A stretch of 64,000 nucleotides of DNA, taken from contig NZ_JAJEWJ010000003.1 in the NCBI RefSeq assembly GCF_020687765.1, positions 124,001 through 188,000 of the forward strand, given 5' to 3'. The notes under the pieces were generated by a model. The model was given only the letters and a program-made list of their open reading frames with translations, made no database searches and was not told the DNA's origin. This DNA is from Sphingobacterium sp. FBM7-1. Its GTDB lineage: Bacteria > Bacteroidota > Bacteroidia > Sphingobacteriales > Sphingobacteriaceae. Position 1 is the first letter of the stretch. The number at the start of each line of letters is the position of its first letter. Positions 15,819 through 24,699 of the stretch are shown here, in pieces. Made by a program: the position numbers and the translations under genes.

Positions 15819-17372
15819 TTAATAGAATCGAGGCATTTCAAATACACTTTCCTTCCGAATATTATCCCAAAACACAAAACTTTGCCACCCGTTATAGATC
15901 AGGTTTTCCAGAAAATCTTTTGCTATTTCACTACCTGCAGTCCCTATCCTCAAACAAAAATAATTAGCGTTGAGAGGCTCCGTATATGCATACGAAATAT
16001 GACGAGATCGATTACCTTTATATCGAGATCTGAAGGAAATTGCTTCTTCTTCCACGTCTATAGTTTGTTGAATCCAATTGGAGAAAAAAGATTCATCATG
16101 ATTATCAAAATAAATAAGGTGTTTATCGGACATCTGTGAAATACCTGCCGATGAAAGAATTATAGGAGCCTCAACGCCATAAGCTTCCTGCCACAGGGAA
16201 TCAAAGTCGTGTATTGCGCGAAGGGATACTTTGTCAGGTTCCTCTGGCAATACCAACGCAAAACGTTCTCTAAAAACGGCGTTGATGGGTATCTGAGTCT
16301 TTTTTCTCGCAAAAACATGTTGTCGGCCTGCTTCAGTTTTGTGAGCTGATTGCAGAAAAAACTCGTGTTCCCCAACTATTGTTAACGCCTGAGCTGGAAT
16401 CAGCTGTCCGTTCCATCGGATTTGTATCGTCGCGAGATTGGCACAGTCTAAAACCTGCGTATTGAAAGAAAACTTTGCTACATTGGAGGTTTTTATATCC
16501 AGTATATTATTCTGGAAAGAATATTCTACATCTGCAATCCCCACACCGTTTTTCTCTGCAATATAAACTCCATAAACCGTGTCTCGATAGACTGCATATG
16601 TCGAAAATTTTCGAACAGGGCTAATGTGATCCCGATTAAGCGAATAGAAAAAATCAAATACTTTACGCATCGATTCAGGTTCCGAAATCATTTTATAATG
16701 CTTGAGCATTCCATTTACAATTCTTGTACCTTTCGCGGCTTCGCGTTGATCATCCCACTCTATCCTACCCTTTTTCTTTTTCAGCCGATCTATTAGTTTT
16801 CGAGTAAGAGAAGGTTGCGACTTATAGTCATTCTTTGATTGCAGGAAAAGAATGGGTTTATCTTCTATATTTTCACTCATCGCAAATAGATTATTTGAAA
16901 CGCCAGAAAGGTCAGCGGTTTCATCTGTAAAGTTCACCGGTGCCAAATCTGGACCTTCAACTGCGATGGCCGCAAACAGATCCGGTCGCCGAATAGCCGA
17001 CAATAACGCAAATAATCCTCCAGAACAGTCGCCGTAAAGATAAACCCTATCTTTATCGATAGGATATATATTGCTTACATGACAGATATTATCCTCAATT
17101 GATCTAGTCACAATCGGCGTCATATTATATTTTTCGAATATACGCGCACTTGTCCATAGCACTGCTATTCCCCGTTCTTCCGCAAATTTGGATATATAGG
17201 ACATTCTGTTACTATTTGCCATTATGGCCCCAACATATAACTTATGTTTACCCGTGACATACGGAACAGCGACGATTAAAGGCATGCCAGAAGCTGATTC
17301 TTTTAAGACTTTGGGAATATAAATTATGTAATATTCCTCCGATCCATCAATGGGTGAGATGTAGCTTTTCAA
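15819..17372 (-). CDS. Alpha/beta-hydrolase (esterase/peptidase) half of a gene split by TGA
   Basis: 517 codons with only a TTG available as start. The sequence begins directly in a hydrolase domain (KSYISPIDGSEEYYIIYIPK). The nucleophile elbow is YGDCSGGLFAL with Ser117, a D-x-S-x-G variant of G-x-S-x-G. SARIFEKYNMTPIV precedes it. The last ~200 residues are an additional domain. It is in the same frame as the upstream lipoprotein half, separated only by TGA and three sense codons. I therefore think the two were one ~880-residue surface lipoprotein esterase. Unless the TGA is read through or the TTG is used, the enzyme would be lost. Confidence 0.65.
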   Translation of the reverse strand: MKSYISPIDGSEEYYIIYIPKVLKESASGMPLIVAVPYVTGKHKLYVGAIMANSNRMSYISKFAEERGIAVLWTSARIFEKYNMTPIVTRSIEDNICHVSNIYPIDKDRVYLYGDCSGGLFALLSAIRRPDLFAAIAVEGPDLAPVNFTDETADLSGVSNNLFAMSENIEDKPILFLQSKNDYKSQPSLTRKLIDRLKKKKGRIEWDDQREAAKGTRIVNGMLKHYKMISEPESMRKVFDFFYSLNRDHISPVRKFSTYAVYRDTVYGVYIAEKNGVGIADVEYSFQNNILDIKTSNVAKFSFNTQVLDCANLATIQIRWNGQLIPAQALTIVGEHEFFLQSAHKTEAGRQHVFARKKTQIPINAVFRERFALVLPEEPDKVSLRAIHDFDSLWQEAYGVEAPIILSSAGISQMSDKHLIYFDNHDESFFSNWIQQTIDVEEEAISFRSRYKGNRSRHISYAYTEPLNANYFCLRIGTAGSEIAKDFLENLIYNGWQSFVFWDNIRKESVFEMPRFY

Positions 17373-17381
17373 CTGGAGACC

Positions 17382-18461
17382 TCAGAGCATGCTTTCATTG
17401 ATAGGCCCCTTAGTTGCTTTATGAACTATCTCAAGGATTTTATATATACAATAAACGATCTTCCTTTCCAGCTCTATATCTTGTCTCTTAGCATTCGTCA
17501 CCCACGAGGCGATTAGATGGTCGCTCCTCTTGACATAAGGTGATAGCAAATCGAACGTCTGTTTATTATGGCGATATTTTTCCAATATCTTATCCCGATG
17601 GTAAACTTTATCCAAGCCCCCGTACGCAAAGAAGCCATCTAAGGTATCCGCATCGAGTACTAGTGTGTATCTATATACGCCTTCTTTTAAACCTTTCAGC
17701 GAAACTTTAGGATATTTATCGAGCGCCAATGTTTGTTCCATTACGCGATCATCATCAAAATCATATATAGTAAGCTTTGATGGGCGGGTGGCAGGCAGAA
17801 AATCGAAATCTGAAATCCGAAATTCTAAACTGTCTTTTGACGACAGCAATGGATTAACACAATTCCCGTAATAATCAAATATCAGTGCATTATATCGAAC
17901 ATGCTCTATAGTGGCTACTTCCAAGCTAAATTCCCATTCATTTTGACCATTTGAAATTTCTGCGACTATAACATTATCGCCTTCTTCCAAAAAAATCTTT
18001 TCAACAAACTGATTTTTTCTTAATCCGCGCGAACCTTCTGTTGTTAGACAAAGCGCATCGTTCACCCATAAACGAATATTATCGTCAACACCGACGAGAA
18101 AAGCAACCTCACCAGCCTTATCAGTGGTGATGACAGATAGTGCATAGGTAACGCTATTTTCTCTATCGCCGTATAAATCAGCAAAGTCTATTACAAATCC
18201 TTTTTGTTGCTTATATAAGGTATCGATCAAGTCTTTTTGTTCTATTTCATGATTTAAATTGTGCAGTGGCGACGCCAATGTCAGTATGCGATCAGCGTTA
18301 GTAGTATCATTGAACGGCCCAATTATTCTCCAATTGAGGATTGGGATTTCAGGATTCATATGCGACAACTCTCCGATAGAGTTTCTAACATCTATATTTT
18401 TATCAATACAAGAGGATAGCAGAATAAACCATGGTAATATCAAAAAGTATGACATCCTCAT
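17382..18461 (-). CDS. Lipoprotein N-terminal half of the split esterase
   Basis: From the ATG at 18461 it gives 359 residues. The signal MRMSYFLILPWFILLSSC has a clear lipobox. The first domain contains NWRIIGPFN, VIDFADLYGD and GVDDNIRLWVN, a PA14-like jelly roll shared with the truncated gene at 4735. Next comes a beta-rich segment (FDYYGNCVNPLLS), then a helical stretch rich in Lys/Arg/Ile leading to GPINESML and the in-frame TGA. An earlier ATG at 18509 would add 16 polar residues before the signal and is unlikely. Operator site 7 is upstream. Confidence 0.65.
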   Translation of the reverse strand: MRMSYFLILPWFILLSSCIDKNIDVRNSIGELSHMNPEIPILNWRIIGPFNDTTNADRILTLASPLHNLNHEIEQKDLIDTLYKQQKGFVIDFADLYGDRENSVTYALSVITTDKAGEVAFLVGVDDNIRLWVNDALCLTTEGSRGLRKNQFVEKIFLEEGDNVIVAEISNGQNEWEFSLEVATIEHVRYNALIFDYYGNCVNPLLSSKDSLEFRISDFDFLPATRPSKLTIYDFDDDRVMEQTLALDKYPKVSLKGLKEGVYRYTLVLDADTLDGFFAYGGLDKVYHRDKILEKYRHNKQTFDLLSPYVKRSDHLIASWVTNAKRQDIELERKIVYCIYKILEIVHKATKGPINESML

Positions 18462-18720
18462 ATGGAAACGCGAAGTTCTATTATCTTTTTCGAAAATTAT
18501 CTTAGACATAGATATATATTAATATAGCCGAGTAATATGGTCATCGACACATGACCGGAATAAATATTACATGCACTTTAGTCTACGTTCGCAAAGAATT
18601 AGGAGTAACGTGGTAAGTCACAGAGATTAAATTAGTTCAGGCGATGGATATCGATAATGACCATTTGATTGGATATACCCTTTCTTCGTAATTTGTTAAA
18701 GAAAAATATTTCTTACTCCA

Positions 18721-18745
18721 ATCAATTCTGAATCAACTCTATCAG
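18721..18745 (-). promoter_or_regulatory. Operator site 7, upstream of the split esterase gene
   Basis: ATCAATTCTGAATCAACTCT followed by ATCAG. It has the same 11-bp layout with two substitutions in the second unit and spacer. The TTTTTCTTT tract follows in the gene direction, but no clear -10 is present at 34-35 bp. It is the weakest of the eight full sites. The remaining 18510-18720 leader shows nothing else I recognise. Confidence 0.6.
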
Positions 18746-18825
18746 GCAGCATTTAAATCATATAGCTGACGATAGAGATCACGACCCAAAGGCTAACCTG
18801 TCGGTATAATTCCCCTTACGAAAGT

Positions 18826-19173
18826 TTATTTACTATCCTTTATTTTATGCTCAAAATCCTCAGTTGTTTCCACAACAAAAATGTCCTTAACTTTTTTTGC
18901 GAACTTCCCTGTCTTTTTGCTATAATTCAATTTTGTCTGACTATCTTTAACTTGTTCAATTCTCTTAATTTTAGACACATCTAAACGTGGAATCAATATA
19001 TTAATAGTGTCACCGAGATAATACTTGTTATTAATCACATAAAGAATCATCAAATCCTCTGTTTTGGGTGTAATAACGATGACACTCTCTTTTTTTTCCT
19101 GCATCTTGGTTTGAGACATAACTGCGAATGGTAAAAACAATAGTACGCATGTGTAACGAGAAAAGTATTTCAT
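18826..19173 (-). CDS. Small exported protein with plug-like motif
   Basis: 115 residues from the ATG at 19173. An earlier ATG at 19197 would put polar residues before the signal peptide. Signal KYFSRYTCVLLFLPFAVMSQ. The mature part has PRLDVSKIKRIEQVKDSQTKL and GKFAKKVKDIFVVET. The I-x-x-I-E-x-x-K-D pattern followed by a beta-strand recalls the short plug-type motif seen in Bacteroidota TonB-associated and M56-type proteins, but the match is weak. It starts 13 bp after propeller 4 and is the last gene of that operon. I assign no function. Confidence 0.55.
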   Translation of the reverse strand: MKYFSRYTCVLLFLPFAVMSQTKMQEKKESVIVITPKTEDLMILYVINNKYYLGDTINILIPRLDVSKIKRIEQVKDSQTKLNYSKKTGKFAKKVKDIFVVETTEDFEHKIKDSK

Positions 19174-19186
19174 AATCAATATTTGT

Positions 19187-20209
19187 TTAAAGTTCATATT
19201 CTGCTATTTCATATCCGTTTTCATCTTCATACAAGGCATATAGATGGTGTTCATTGCAGGTTACGGAAAAAGCCTGCTTATCTAGTTCTATTTTATTTAT
19301 AAGCTCTCCATCCCATCCAAACACATGGACTTCGTGGCCTTGGTAAAAATTTGTCCCCCGGACCTGGGGCTTTCCAGAATAAAGTGCATAGACATGATTT
19401 GAATTGGACGATATGGATAAATATCCCCAGCGCGTCTCCTCTGTCGGACTGAAATTAGGAGAACCATTATAATTTTTCGTGGTGTATTCGGGTAAAAAAA
19501 CATGATGTTCGTTTATAAGTTCTGCTGTGTATTTATCTAAATCAAATACATGAAACTGTATATGCTCCCCATACCGCATCGCAACAGCCGCTTTATTCTT
19601 TTTCGGGTCAGTTGTCAGCATAGATTGGCAGGCGATGCCTCGTACGTATTCCGGTACACCTTCCTGTAGCTCTATTGGATACATTCCCAACCGCTCGATA
19701 GTTTCTCCTTGACTATTTATTAACGCGAATCGATTGTCAGGAAAGACACCAACCGCAATAAAAAGATCTTTACCAATCTTCTTCACATCGATGATTCCTG
19801 CCTCCATAATAGAAATGGCCTCATGGGGCTTATAATCCGGCACCATAAGAGTATCCATATAAAAAGAGAATAATTTCATTTTAGACGCATCATATAGTAA
19901 AAACTTGTTAGACTCGACTATTGTAGGACCGGGGTTAATTAATTCACCAGGTCCTTGTCCTGTATATCCGGTATAAATAGGATTTTTAAAATCACTTTCT
20001 AAATTAAATATAGTCAATTTAGTTTCAGCCTGGTAATCCCTGATTATCAGGTACTTATCAAGTACATCAATCGCATAGGCCTTTCCTAAAGATTCTGTAA
20101 AATTCAAGTCTTTAGATTTCAAATATACGCGTTCGGATGAGTTCGGCCGCTCGCTTTTAATACATCCCCATACAAATAAAACAAGAAATAAATATGTTAA
20201 TTTTCGCAT
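19187..20209 (-). CDS. Six-bladed beta-propeller lipoprotein 4
   Basis: 340 residues. MRKLTYLFLVLFVWGC is a lipoprotein signal with Cys16. Signature YTGQGPGELINPGP falls near residue 83. Blade strands include DVLDKYLIIRDYQ, KKIGKDLFIAVGVF and NSNHVYALYSGKP, the last being the family's typical penultimate-blade sequence. It is the second gene of the unit NVEALA C - propeller 4 - small exported protein, separated from the peptide gene by 76 bp with a perfect hairpin. Its role is probably recognition of a peptide or glycan at the cell surface, by analogy with the fold only. Confidence 0.85.
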   Translation of the reverse strand: MRKLTYLFLVLFVWGCIKSERPNSSERVYLKSKDLNFTESLGKAYAIDVLDKYLIIRDYQAETKLTIFNLESDFKNPIYTGYTGQGPGELINPGPTIVESNKFLLYDASKMKLFSFYMDTLMVPDYKPHEAISIMEAGIIDVKKIGKDLFIAVGVFPDNRFALINSQGETIERLGMYPIELQEGVPEYVRGIACQSMLTTDPKKNKAAVAMRYGEHIQFHVFDLDKYTAELINEHHVFLPEYTTKNYNGSPNFSPTEETRWGYLSISSNSNHVYALYSGKPQVRGTNFYQGHEVHVFGWDGELINKIELDKQAFSVTCNEHHLYALYEDENGYEIAEYEL

Positions 20210-20224
20210 ATCAGTTTGTTAAAG

Positions 20225-20262
20225 TCCATCAAGCATCATCATCTACGATAATGCTTGATGGA
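20225..20262 (-). terminator. Intercistronic hairpin after NVEALA C
   Basis: A perfect 12-bp stem, TCCATCAAGCAT/ATGCTTGATGGA, with a 14-nt loop, between the NVEALA C stop and the start of propeller 4. No U-tract follows on the minus strand, which suggests RNA stabilisation or partial attenuation. Confidence 0.6.
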
Positions 20263-20285
20263 GCTAATTATCTAGTTATTCACTA

Positions 20286-20528
20286 TTAATAAGGATAGTG
20301 GGAATACGATGAAAAAATGAGTGTCCCTTGCCAATATATAGCACAGTATCCTCCTCCAGAAGTACATCCCGTATAACCTCCTCCACTCTCGCCATTCGCC
20401 AAAGCTTCTACATTAGCCAAGCTAAGAGCAGACAGCGCATCTTCAGATTCATTATTAATATTCACATTAACTGCGGCAACGGCTGCAATCGCTACAGCCA
20501 GTATGCCTCCAAAAATTTTCTTCTTCAT
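20286..20528 (-). CDS. NVEALA-family secreted peptide C
   Basis: 80 residues. The N-terminal 44 residues differ from copy A at one site (NVNINNES). After NVEALA the tail is NGESGGGYTGCTSGGGYC, then an aromatic-rich end (AIYWQGTLIFSSYSHYPY). The two cysteines are spaced by six residues. The mature part would be 36 residues after ALA cleavage. The gene has the full leader with three hairpins and operator site 8 upstream, and propeller 4 downstream. DNA identity with the other copies is near complete up to the NVEALA codons and then drops sharply. Confidence 0.85.
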   Translation of the reverse strand: MKKKIFGGILAVAIAAVAAVNVNINNESEDALSALSLANVEALANGESGGGYTGCTSGGGYCAIYWQGTLIFSSYSHYPY

Positions 20529-20831
20529 TTTTTGAAATTTAGATAAGCTTTAACAAGCTCCTTTTTTATAATACCGTTAATCTTCGGGCAGAAGCCATTC
20601 TGCCCACTGTATCTATCCTTTCAACAGTTCCTTGTGCTATACAAGGGTTCATCACAAATATTTATCTTTGCTGCTGTACCTCCTTTCTTATTAAGGTGGG
20701 ATAGCAGGCGGACAGGCTGTGTAACTTTTTGCTGAGAGACCAGCCTGCCGCCTTACTTTTCCCTATTGTCTCATTTTGCATGTTTCCCCTAAATTAAGCT
20801 CCTTGCTAAAAGAAAAAGAATTTTCACGCCA
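20529..20831 (-). promoter_or_regulatory. NVEALA leader, copy C
   Basis: Same three-part layout as copy B: AGCTT/AAGCT next to the gene, the perfect stem GGGCAGAA/TTCTGCCC at 20586-20605, and the GC-rich stem AGGCGGACAGGCTG (20706-20719)/CAGCCTGCCGCCT (20741-20753). The -10-like TTAATTTA is 34 bp from site 8. Confidence 0.65.
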
Positions 20832-20856
20832 TTCAATTCTTACTCAATTCTATCAG
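20832..20856 (-). promoter_or_regulatory. Operator site 8, upstream of NVEALA C
   Basis: TTCAATTCTTACTCAATTCT followed by ATCAG, identical to site 3. It lies 45 bp past the stop of the transglutaminase-like gene and drives the NVEALA C unit. Confidence 0.75.
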
Positions 20857-20900
20857 CAAAATTGGAATATTATTGTCTTCCGTTGTTTCTAAATCGTTTC

Positions 20901-22817
20901 TCACCACCACACTTGACGCCCTTCTTCCATAGTAAATACACGTTCTTCCCTTCCTTTACTTAAGTTCTTTAATAAAAAAAGTGCGCCGCGAGGTGCATTT
21001 TTATATGTTAAAAGATTACTAGCCGCTACTTGCTCGCCCAATGAGATCCACTCACTGTCAAAATAATAAAGATGGTACCGATCCCCCGCATCAATAAAAT
21101 TCCCGTCATTCTTTGGAAGAATCTCCACCCGAGCGATTCGTTTTGCTGCCTCCTCTAATCTTGCTCCTATCCAAGCCTCCCCTGCTTTGGTTGATACACT
21201 TGTCAGTCCATTTTTATCAAAGGCTAAGGAGACAGTATCTTTTATCCCATATCCCATCGCTTCTGCAATTGAAATTTCTTCATCTTGCTCGTCAAAAAAC
21301 TTAAACTCCGCTACGGCGGTACGGGATTCCGGCGGACAGATATATCGCACGTATCTTGCCATAATAGCCGGCTTTGCTTCAAACGACAGCAACCCCATAG
21401 GTGTTTCTTTGATGGTATGGATATTGGTAGGGTTTCGAAAATCTTCCGTATCCGACACTTCGATCTTAACCCCCTTCATTTGACGCCACATCGCAGGCCA
21501 GTGACCAAACAAAGGATATTTCCTTCTTAAAATAAGTGTATCAGTGTCGGATAAGTGGGGCGCCAGCCAAACTATTTTATTGTCGTAGTCGATATAAAAT
21601 GGTCTGCCGATTTCCTTTTTTTGCCCATTTTTATAAAATGTAGGCAAATAGACTATACTATCCGCCAAACCGTCAAACGACACAGTGCCTCCACCCGTCT
21701 TTGCAAAAACAAATTCTTGCCAATCTTCACCTGTCTTAAAAAAAGACAACGAAGCATACGCATATCCCGACGCATTTAGATCAATCGTGCCATTCAATCC
21801 ATAATATGGAGAAACATCTTTCTTATGTGTTCCACTTTGTTCTAAATGAGCGTATTGATCGTTTAGAAGAAGTTGATAGGTATATCGGTAAATTTTATAA
21901 ACCTTTTTCCATCTACTAATGTTAAAATCCTCGTGATGCGGATCATAATGTTCTTTAAACATGGAAGCATCAATGGGGTTCATTGTTCTTAAAACAGAAT
22001 CGCCATTTGCGATTGTGTAAGTCCTTTCTTTCTCTCCAATATAAGAAATCCAACTATGTCCATTTACGCTAAAATTACCCCAACGGTCAATATATTCATA
22101 AGCTGCGGGCAACCCCAAAGCACGCAATACAGCTACATAATATACACTTAAATGCGAGCATGCACCCATCCTGATATGATCCATCGTTAGGGGGTCAACA
22201 TCCCCACTGAAATTGAAATTAGTTTTTCGAGTATGTTCCTTCAAATAATTCAATAGTGTAGCAAACGCTTCTTTCGGATCAGCTATGCCTTGAACTACGT
22301 GTTTATATTTATTATACAATGTTATCCTCCAACCGGGCACAAGTGCTTCCTGACGCACCTTATAAGGAAGCACATACTCTTTAAATACATCAAATGGTAT
22401 CGTCCGGCCCCAAGGGACCGAGTCCCTAATACGAAAGGCATCTTCAATATCCTGAATTAAAAACTTACTTTCAACTTGATTTACATCATGCGAATAATGA
22501 ATATCGGCCCCAGTCCAAACCTTGTTAAGTTCGTCGATTTCTATCGGCATCGTCATTGCTTTCAACTGTTTACTGTACGCTAGATAGTTTGCATCATCCA
22601 TACTTATGTGTCCAGGGATATTTTCCACAATATATTTGGCCGCATCTAAATATTGTGAAAGACGCTTGTCTTTAGAAAAGTGCGTTATTACCTTTTCTAA
22701 TTCAATAGCGTTATCTCCTGCTGTTGTAAACGCCTCTTCCAGCTTGTTTATTGAAGCAAAGCGGCAGCTACAAAATACTATCGTACTTACTAAACAAAAA
22801 AATTGAATATATTTCAT
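20901..22817 (-). CDS. Transglutaminase-like domain lipoprotein
   Basis: 638 residues. Signal KYIQFFCLVSTIVFCSC gives a lipidated Cys16 or Cys18. A helical region (25-200) precedes a transglutaminase core. RMGACSHLSVYY contains the likely nucleophile Cys220, and WGNFSVNGHSWISYI contains His254. The catalytic acid should follow but I cannot pick it confidently. Residues ~340-560 are beta-rich, with a discoidin-like stretch (VEVSDTEDFRNPTNIHTIKE, SFEAKPAIMARYVRYICPPE). Such proteins act as surface peptidases or cross-linkers. It is the last gene of the unit containing propellers 6 and 5. A broken copy lies at 7048-7479. Confidence 0.8.
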   Translation of the reverse strand: MKYIQFFCLVSTIVFCSCRFASINKLEEAFTTAGDNAIELEKVITHFSKDKRLSQYLDAAKYIVENIPGHISMDDANYLAYSKQLKAMTMPIEIDELNKVWTGADIHYSHDVNQVESKFLIQDIEDAFRIRDSVPWGRTIPFDVFKEYVLPYKVRQEALVPGWRITLYNKYKHVVQGIADPKEAFATLLNYLKEHTRKTNFNFSGDVDPLTMDHIRMGACSHLSVYYVAVLRALGLPAAYEYIDRWGNFSVNGHSWISYIGEKERTYTIANGDSVLRTMNPIDASMFKEHYDPHHEDFNISRWKKVYKIYRYTYQLLLNDQYAHLEQSGTHKKDVSPYYGLNGTIDLNASGYAYASLSFFKTGEDWQEFVFAKTGGGTVSFDGLADSIVYLPTFYKNGQKKEIGRPFYIDYDNKIVWLAPHLSDTDTLILRRKYPLFGHWPAMWRQMKGVKIEVSDTEDFRNPTNIHTIKETPMGLLSFEAKPAIMARYVRYICPPESRTAVAEFKFFDEQDEEISIAEAMGYGIKDTVSLAFDKNGLTSVSTKAGEAWIGARLEEAAKRIARVEILPKNDGNFIDAGDRYHLYYFDSEWISLGEQVAASNLLTYKNAPRGALFLLKNLSKGREERVFTMEEGRQVWW

Positions 22818-22836
22818 TGTAATATAACATAGGCAT

Positions 22837-23197
22837 TTAGATCAATGCGTCAAGATCCAAATAGGCAAATTGTATCTCGCTATCTATCACGGTTATTTCT
22901 CCTGAACCTTGTCCGATATTGGCAATACTCGTGACATAATTGAAATCATTCCCATCAAAAAGATGGATAAGCTTATCCGCAGATTTATGATCAGCGATTA
23001 CCAGATAATCATCGACAAGATATAGACGAACAGTGCTTCCTATCAAAACATCCTCGATCGATATTTCTTTTATATCGCTTTTTACATTGATAATATTATC
23101 TCGTTTATGCTGATGTATTCCAAAACCAAATGAGCTAGAACACGCCCAACTTCCTAATATGATGAAAACAAAAAACTTTCTTTTATTTCGACTTCAT
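22837..23197 (-). pseudogene. Broken six-bladed propeller gene
   Basis: The sequence matches propeller 3 (9459-10478) from the lipoprotein signal through DNI.NV..IKEI, IEDVLIGS, LADHKS-type strands and IGQGSGEITVI. It then jumps to the last ~15 residues (DSEIQFAYLDLD). About 220 codons are missing. In addition the ATG at 23195 is out of frame with the signal region, and an in-frame TGA lies at the same place. The signature also has Ser for Pro (GQGSGE). It is not functional. It lies between propeller 5 and the transglutaminase-like gene. Confidence 0.85.
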
Positions 23198-23246
23198 TTC
23201 ATTTTTTAATTCTCGTAGCAAGAGATAGCCTGACGCTTCCTTATCA

Positions 23247-24371
23247 CTACCAAAGTTCTGCTACACATATCACGTAACTGTCATTCGCGATATGGTTACG
23301 TACATCAACTGGAAGATCAGCTTCATTTAAATTAGCGTATTTACCTGGATAGATCAGTGATACTATACTATTATTTCGAAAATCGCAGATATCGCTTATA
23401 TCACTTTCTGCTATATCTCCGTAAAGATAAATCGTAAGTTTTTCTCTATTTATCAAGAAAGGTTTTGTCTCGGTTCGATCCCAGAGCGTTCCGATAATAT
23501 ATTTGTCCGTTATTATAGTCTGGTTCTTAAGACACTGATGTTTTTCCTCGATTTCATTTATATGATTTTCTATGTCCTTTCTCCACTCGGACGGAATGCG
23601 GTTCGGTCCGAAATCGATATAATAGGCTTTTTCAAGCTCTCCATTGTGTGACAACATATAAATAAAGTCCTCAATCGGTTTATTATAAAAAATATCGGAT
23701 CCGTTAGAAATAAAAGAGTAATAAGATATCCAGTAGCTATCATCGTAGTATTCATCAAAATCCAAAAATGAATCTTTGATATTTAGATCTTTATCCGCGA
23801 TCAATAGCCTCTTACCTTTTGTTTCGGGATGTGTGTTCCAAGTCGAAAGTCCCATCAGCAGTTCTCCGTTATTAAGGCAGTGGATGATATCTACTTCAAA
23901 CGGCAGCTTTTCAGACGATATAAACTCACCTCGGCTATCGTAACGCATTAATTTATCACTAACGCCATCAATCATAAAAATATTCCCTTCAGCATCCACA
24001 GCGAAGTCTGTTATCTGTACGTATTCTTCCGGCCCTTGCCCCACCTTATGGAGAGTATTGACACCCTTGCCTTTTTGGTCAAATACAACAATCTTCTTCT
24101 GGCGCTTGTCCAGTATATAAATATTATCCCTAAAAAGCACTTTATCGGCTCCACCGAATAAATGGTTTTCATTCGGATCAAGCTTGATATATCTTTTATT
24201 CTTCACAATATTTTCTACAGGGAATGTTTCAACCTTTTCATACGAAAATTTCGACCACGAAATAGTATCAATCGGGATATCTAAATCATGATGATAATCC
24301 TTTGTATTATTATTATTTATACAGCCGTTAAGAAAAAACAAAGCTATGAACGACAAAAAGTATATTTTCAT
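23247..24371 (-). CDS. Six-bladed beta-propeller lipoprotein 5
   Basis: 374 residues. MKIYFLSFIALFFLNGC is a lipoprotein signal with Cys17. The sequence belongs to the classic BF-type 6-bladed propellers: NKRYIKLDPNENHLFGGADKVLF, NIYILDKRQKKIVVFDQKGK, VGQGPEEYVQITDFAVDAEGN, MLSHNGELEKAYYIDFGPNRIP and a final Ile/Val-rich blade. It follows NVEALA D across 97 bp that contain a hairpin, and precedes the broken propeller gene. The role is inferred as for the other propellers, but this one is more divergent from them and closest to the general family. Confidence 0.85.
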   Translation of the reverse strand: MKIYFLSFIALFFLNGCINNNNTKDYHHDLDIPIDTISWSKFSYEKVETFPVENIVKNKRYIKLDPNENHLFGGADKVLFRDNIYILDKRQKKIVVFDQKGKGVNTLHKVGQGPEEYVQITDFAVDAEGNIFMIDGVSDKLMRYDSRGEFISSEKLPFEVDIIHCLNNGELLMGLSTWNTHPETKGKRLLIADKDLNIKDSFLDFDEYYDDSYWISYYSFISNGSDIFYNKPIEDFIYMLSHNGELEKAYYIDFGPNRIPSEWRKDIENHINEIEEKHQCLKNQTIITDKYIIGTLWDRTETKPFLINREKLTIYLYGDIAESDISDICDFRNNSIVSLIYPGKYANLNEADLPVDVRNHIANDSYVICVAELW

Positions 24372-24416
24372 TTTATCAAATTTAGATATTAGCTAATTTT
24401 CACATAAAAAAGCTTA

Positions 24417-24455
24417 ATACCCGCGTCGCCAAAATAGTAGCAGCAACGCAGGTAT
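24417..24455 (-). terminator. Intercistronic hairpin after NVEALA D
   Basis: ATACCCGCGT and ACGCAGGTAT form a 10-bp stem with one mismatch and a 19-nt loop, 13 bp past the peptide stop. Position matches the hairpins after peptides A, B and C although the sequences differ. Confidence 0.5.
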
Positions 24456-24468
24456 CTTCAATTATTGT

Positions 24469-24699
24469 TTATTGACATCCGGAGGTATCTTTACAGTTCA
24501 CAGTATTAGTGGATTGACAAGTACCATATGTTTTTGGTCCTCCGCACGGAGATCCATTCTCCCCACTTGCAAGTGCCTCTACATTAGCCAAGCTAAGCGC
24601 AGACAGCACATCTTCAGATTCATTATTAAAATTCACATTAACTGCGGCAACCGCTGCAATCGCTACAGCCAGTATGCCTCCAAAAATTTTTTTCTTCAT
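24469..24699 (-). CDS. NVEALA-family secreted peptide D
   Basis: 76 residues. The first 44 residues match copy A except for DVLSAL. After NVEALA comes SGENGSPCGGPKTYGTCQST, then two more cysteines near the end (NCKDTSGCQ), four in all. The mature part after ALA would be 32 residues, giving room for two disulfides. The gene is internal to the unit beginning at 26783: it lies 246 bp after the thioredoxin-like lipoprotein gene, and that gap is filled by a leader copy without its own operator. Propeller 5 is downstream. Confidence 0.85.
   Translation of the reverse strand: MKKKIFGGILAVAIAAVAAVNVNFNNESEDVLSALSLANVEALASGENGSPCGGPKTYGTCQSTNTVNCKDTSGCQ

Noticed and set aside
17382..17384. TGA as a selenocysteine codon
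   Set aside because: No selenoprotein-type catalytic position is involved, no SECIS-like hairpin follows immediately, and no sel genes are seen. A nonsense change or a sequencing error is simpler.
22837..23046. Short intact protein of 69 residues starting at TTG
   Set aside because: It is the internal part of a broken propeller gene with frameshift and deletion. The TTG is a Leu codon in the parent.
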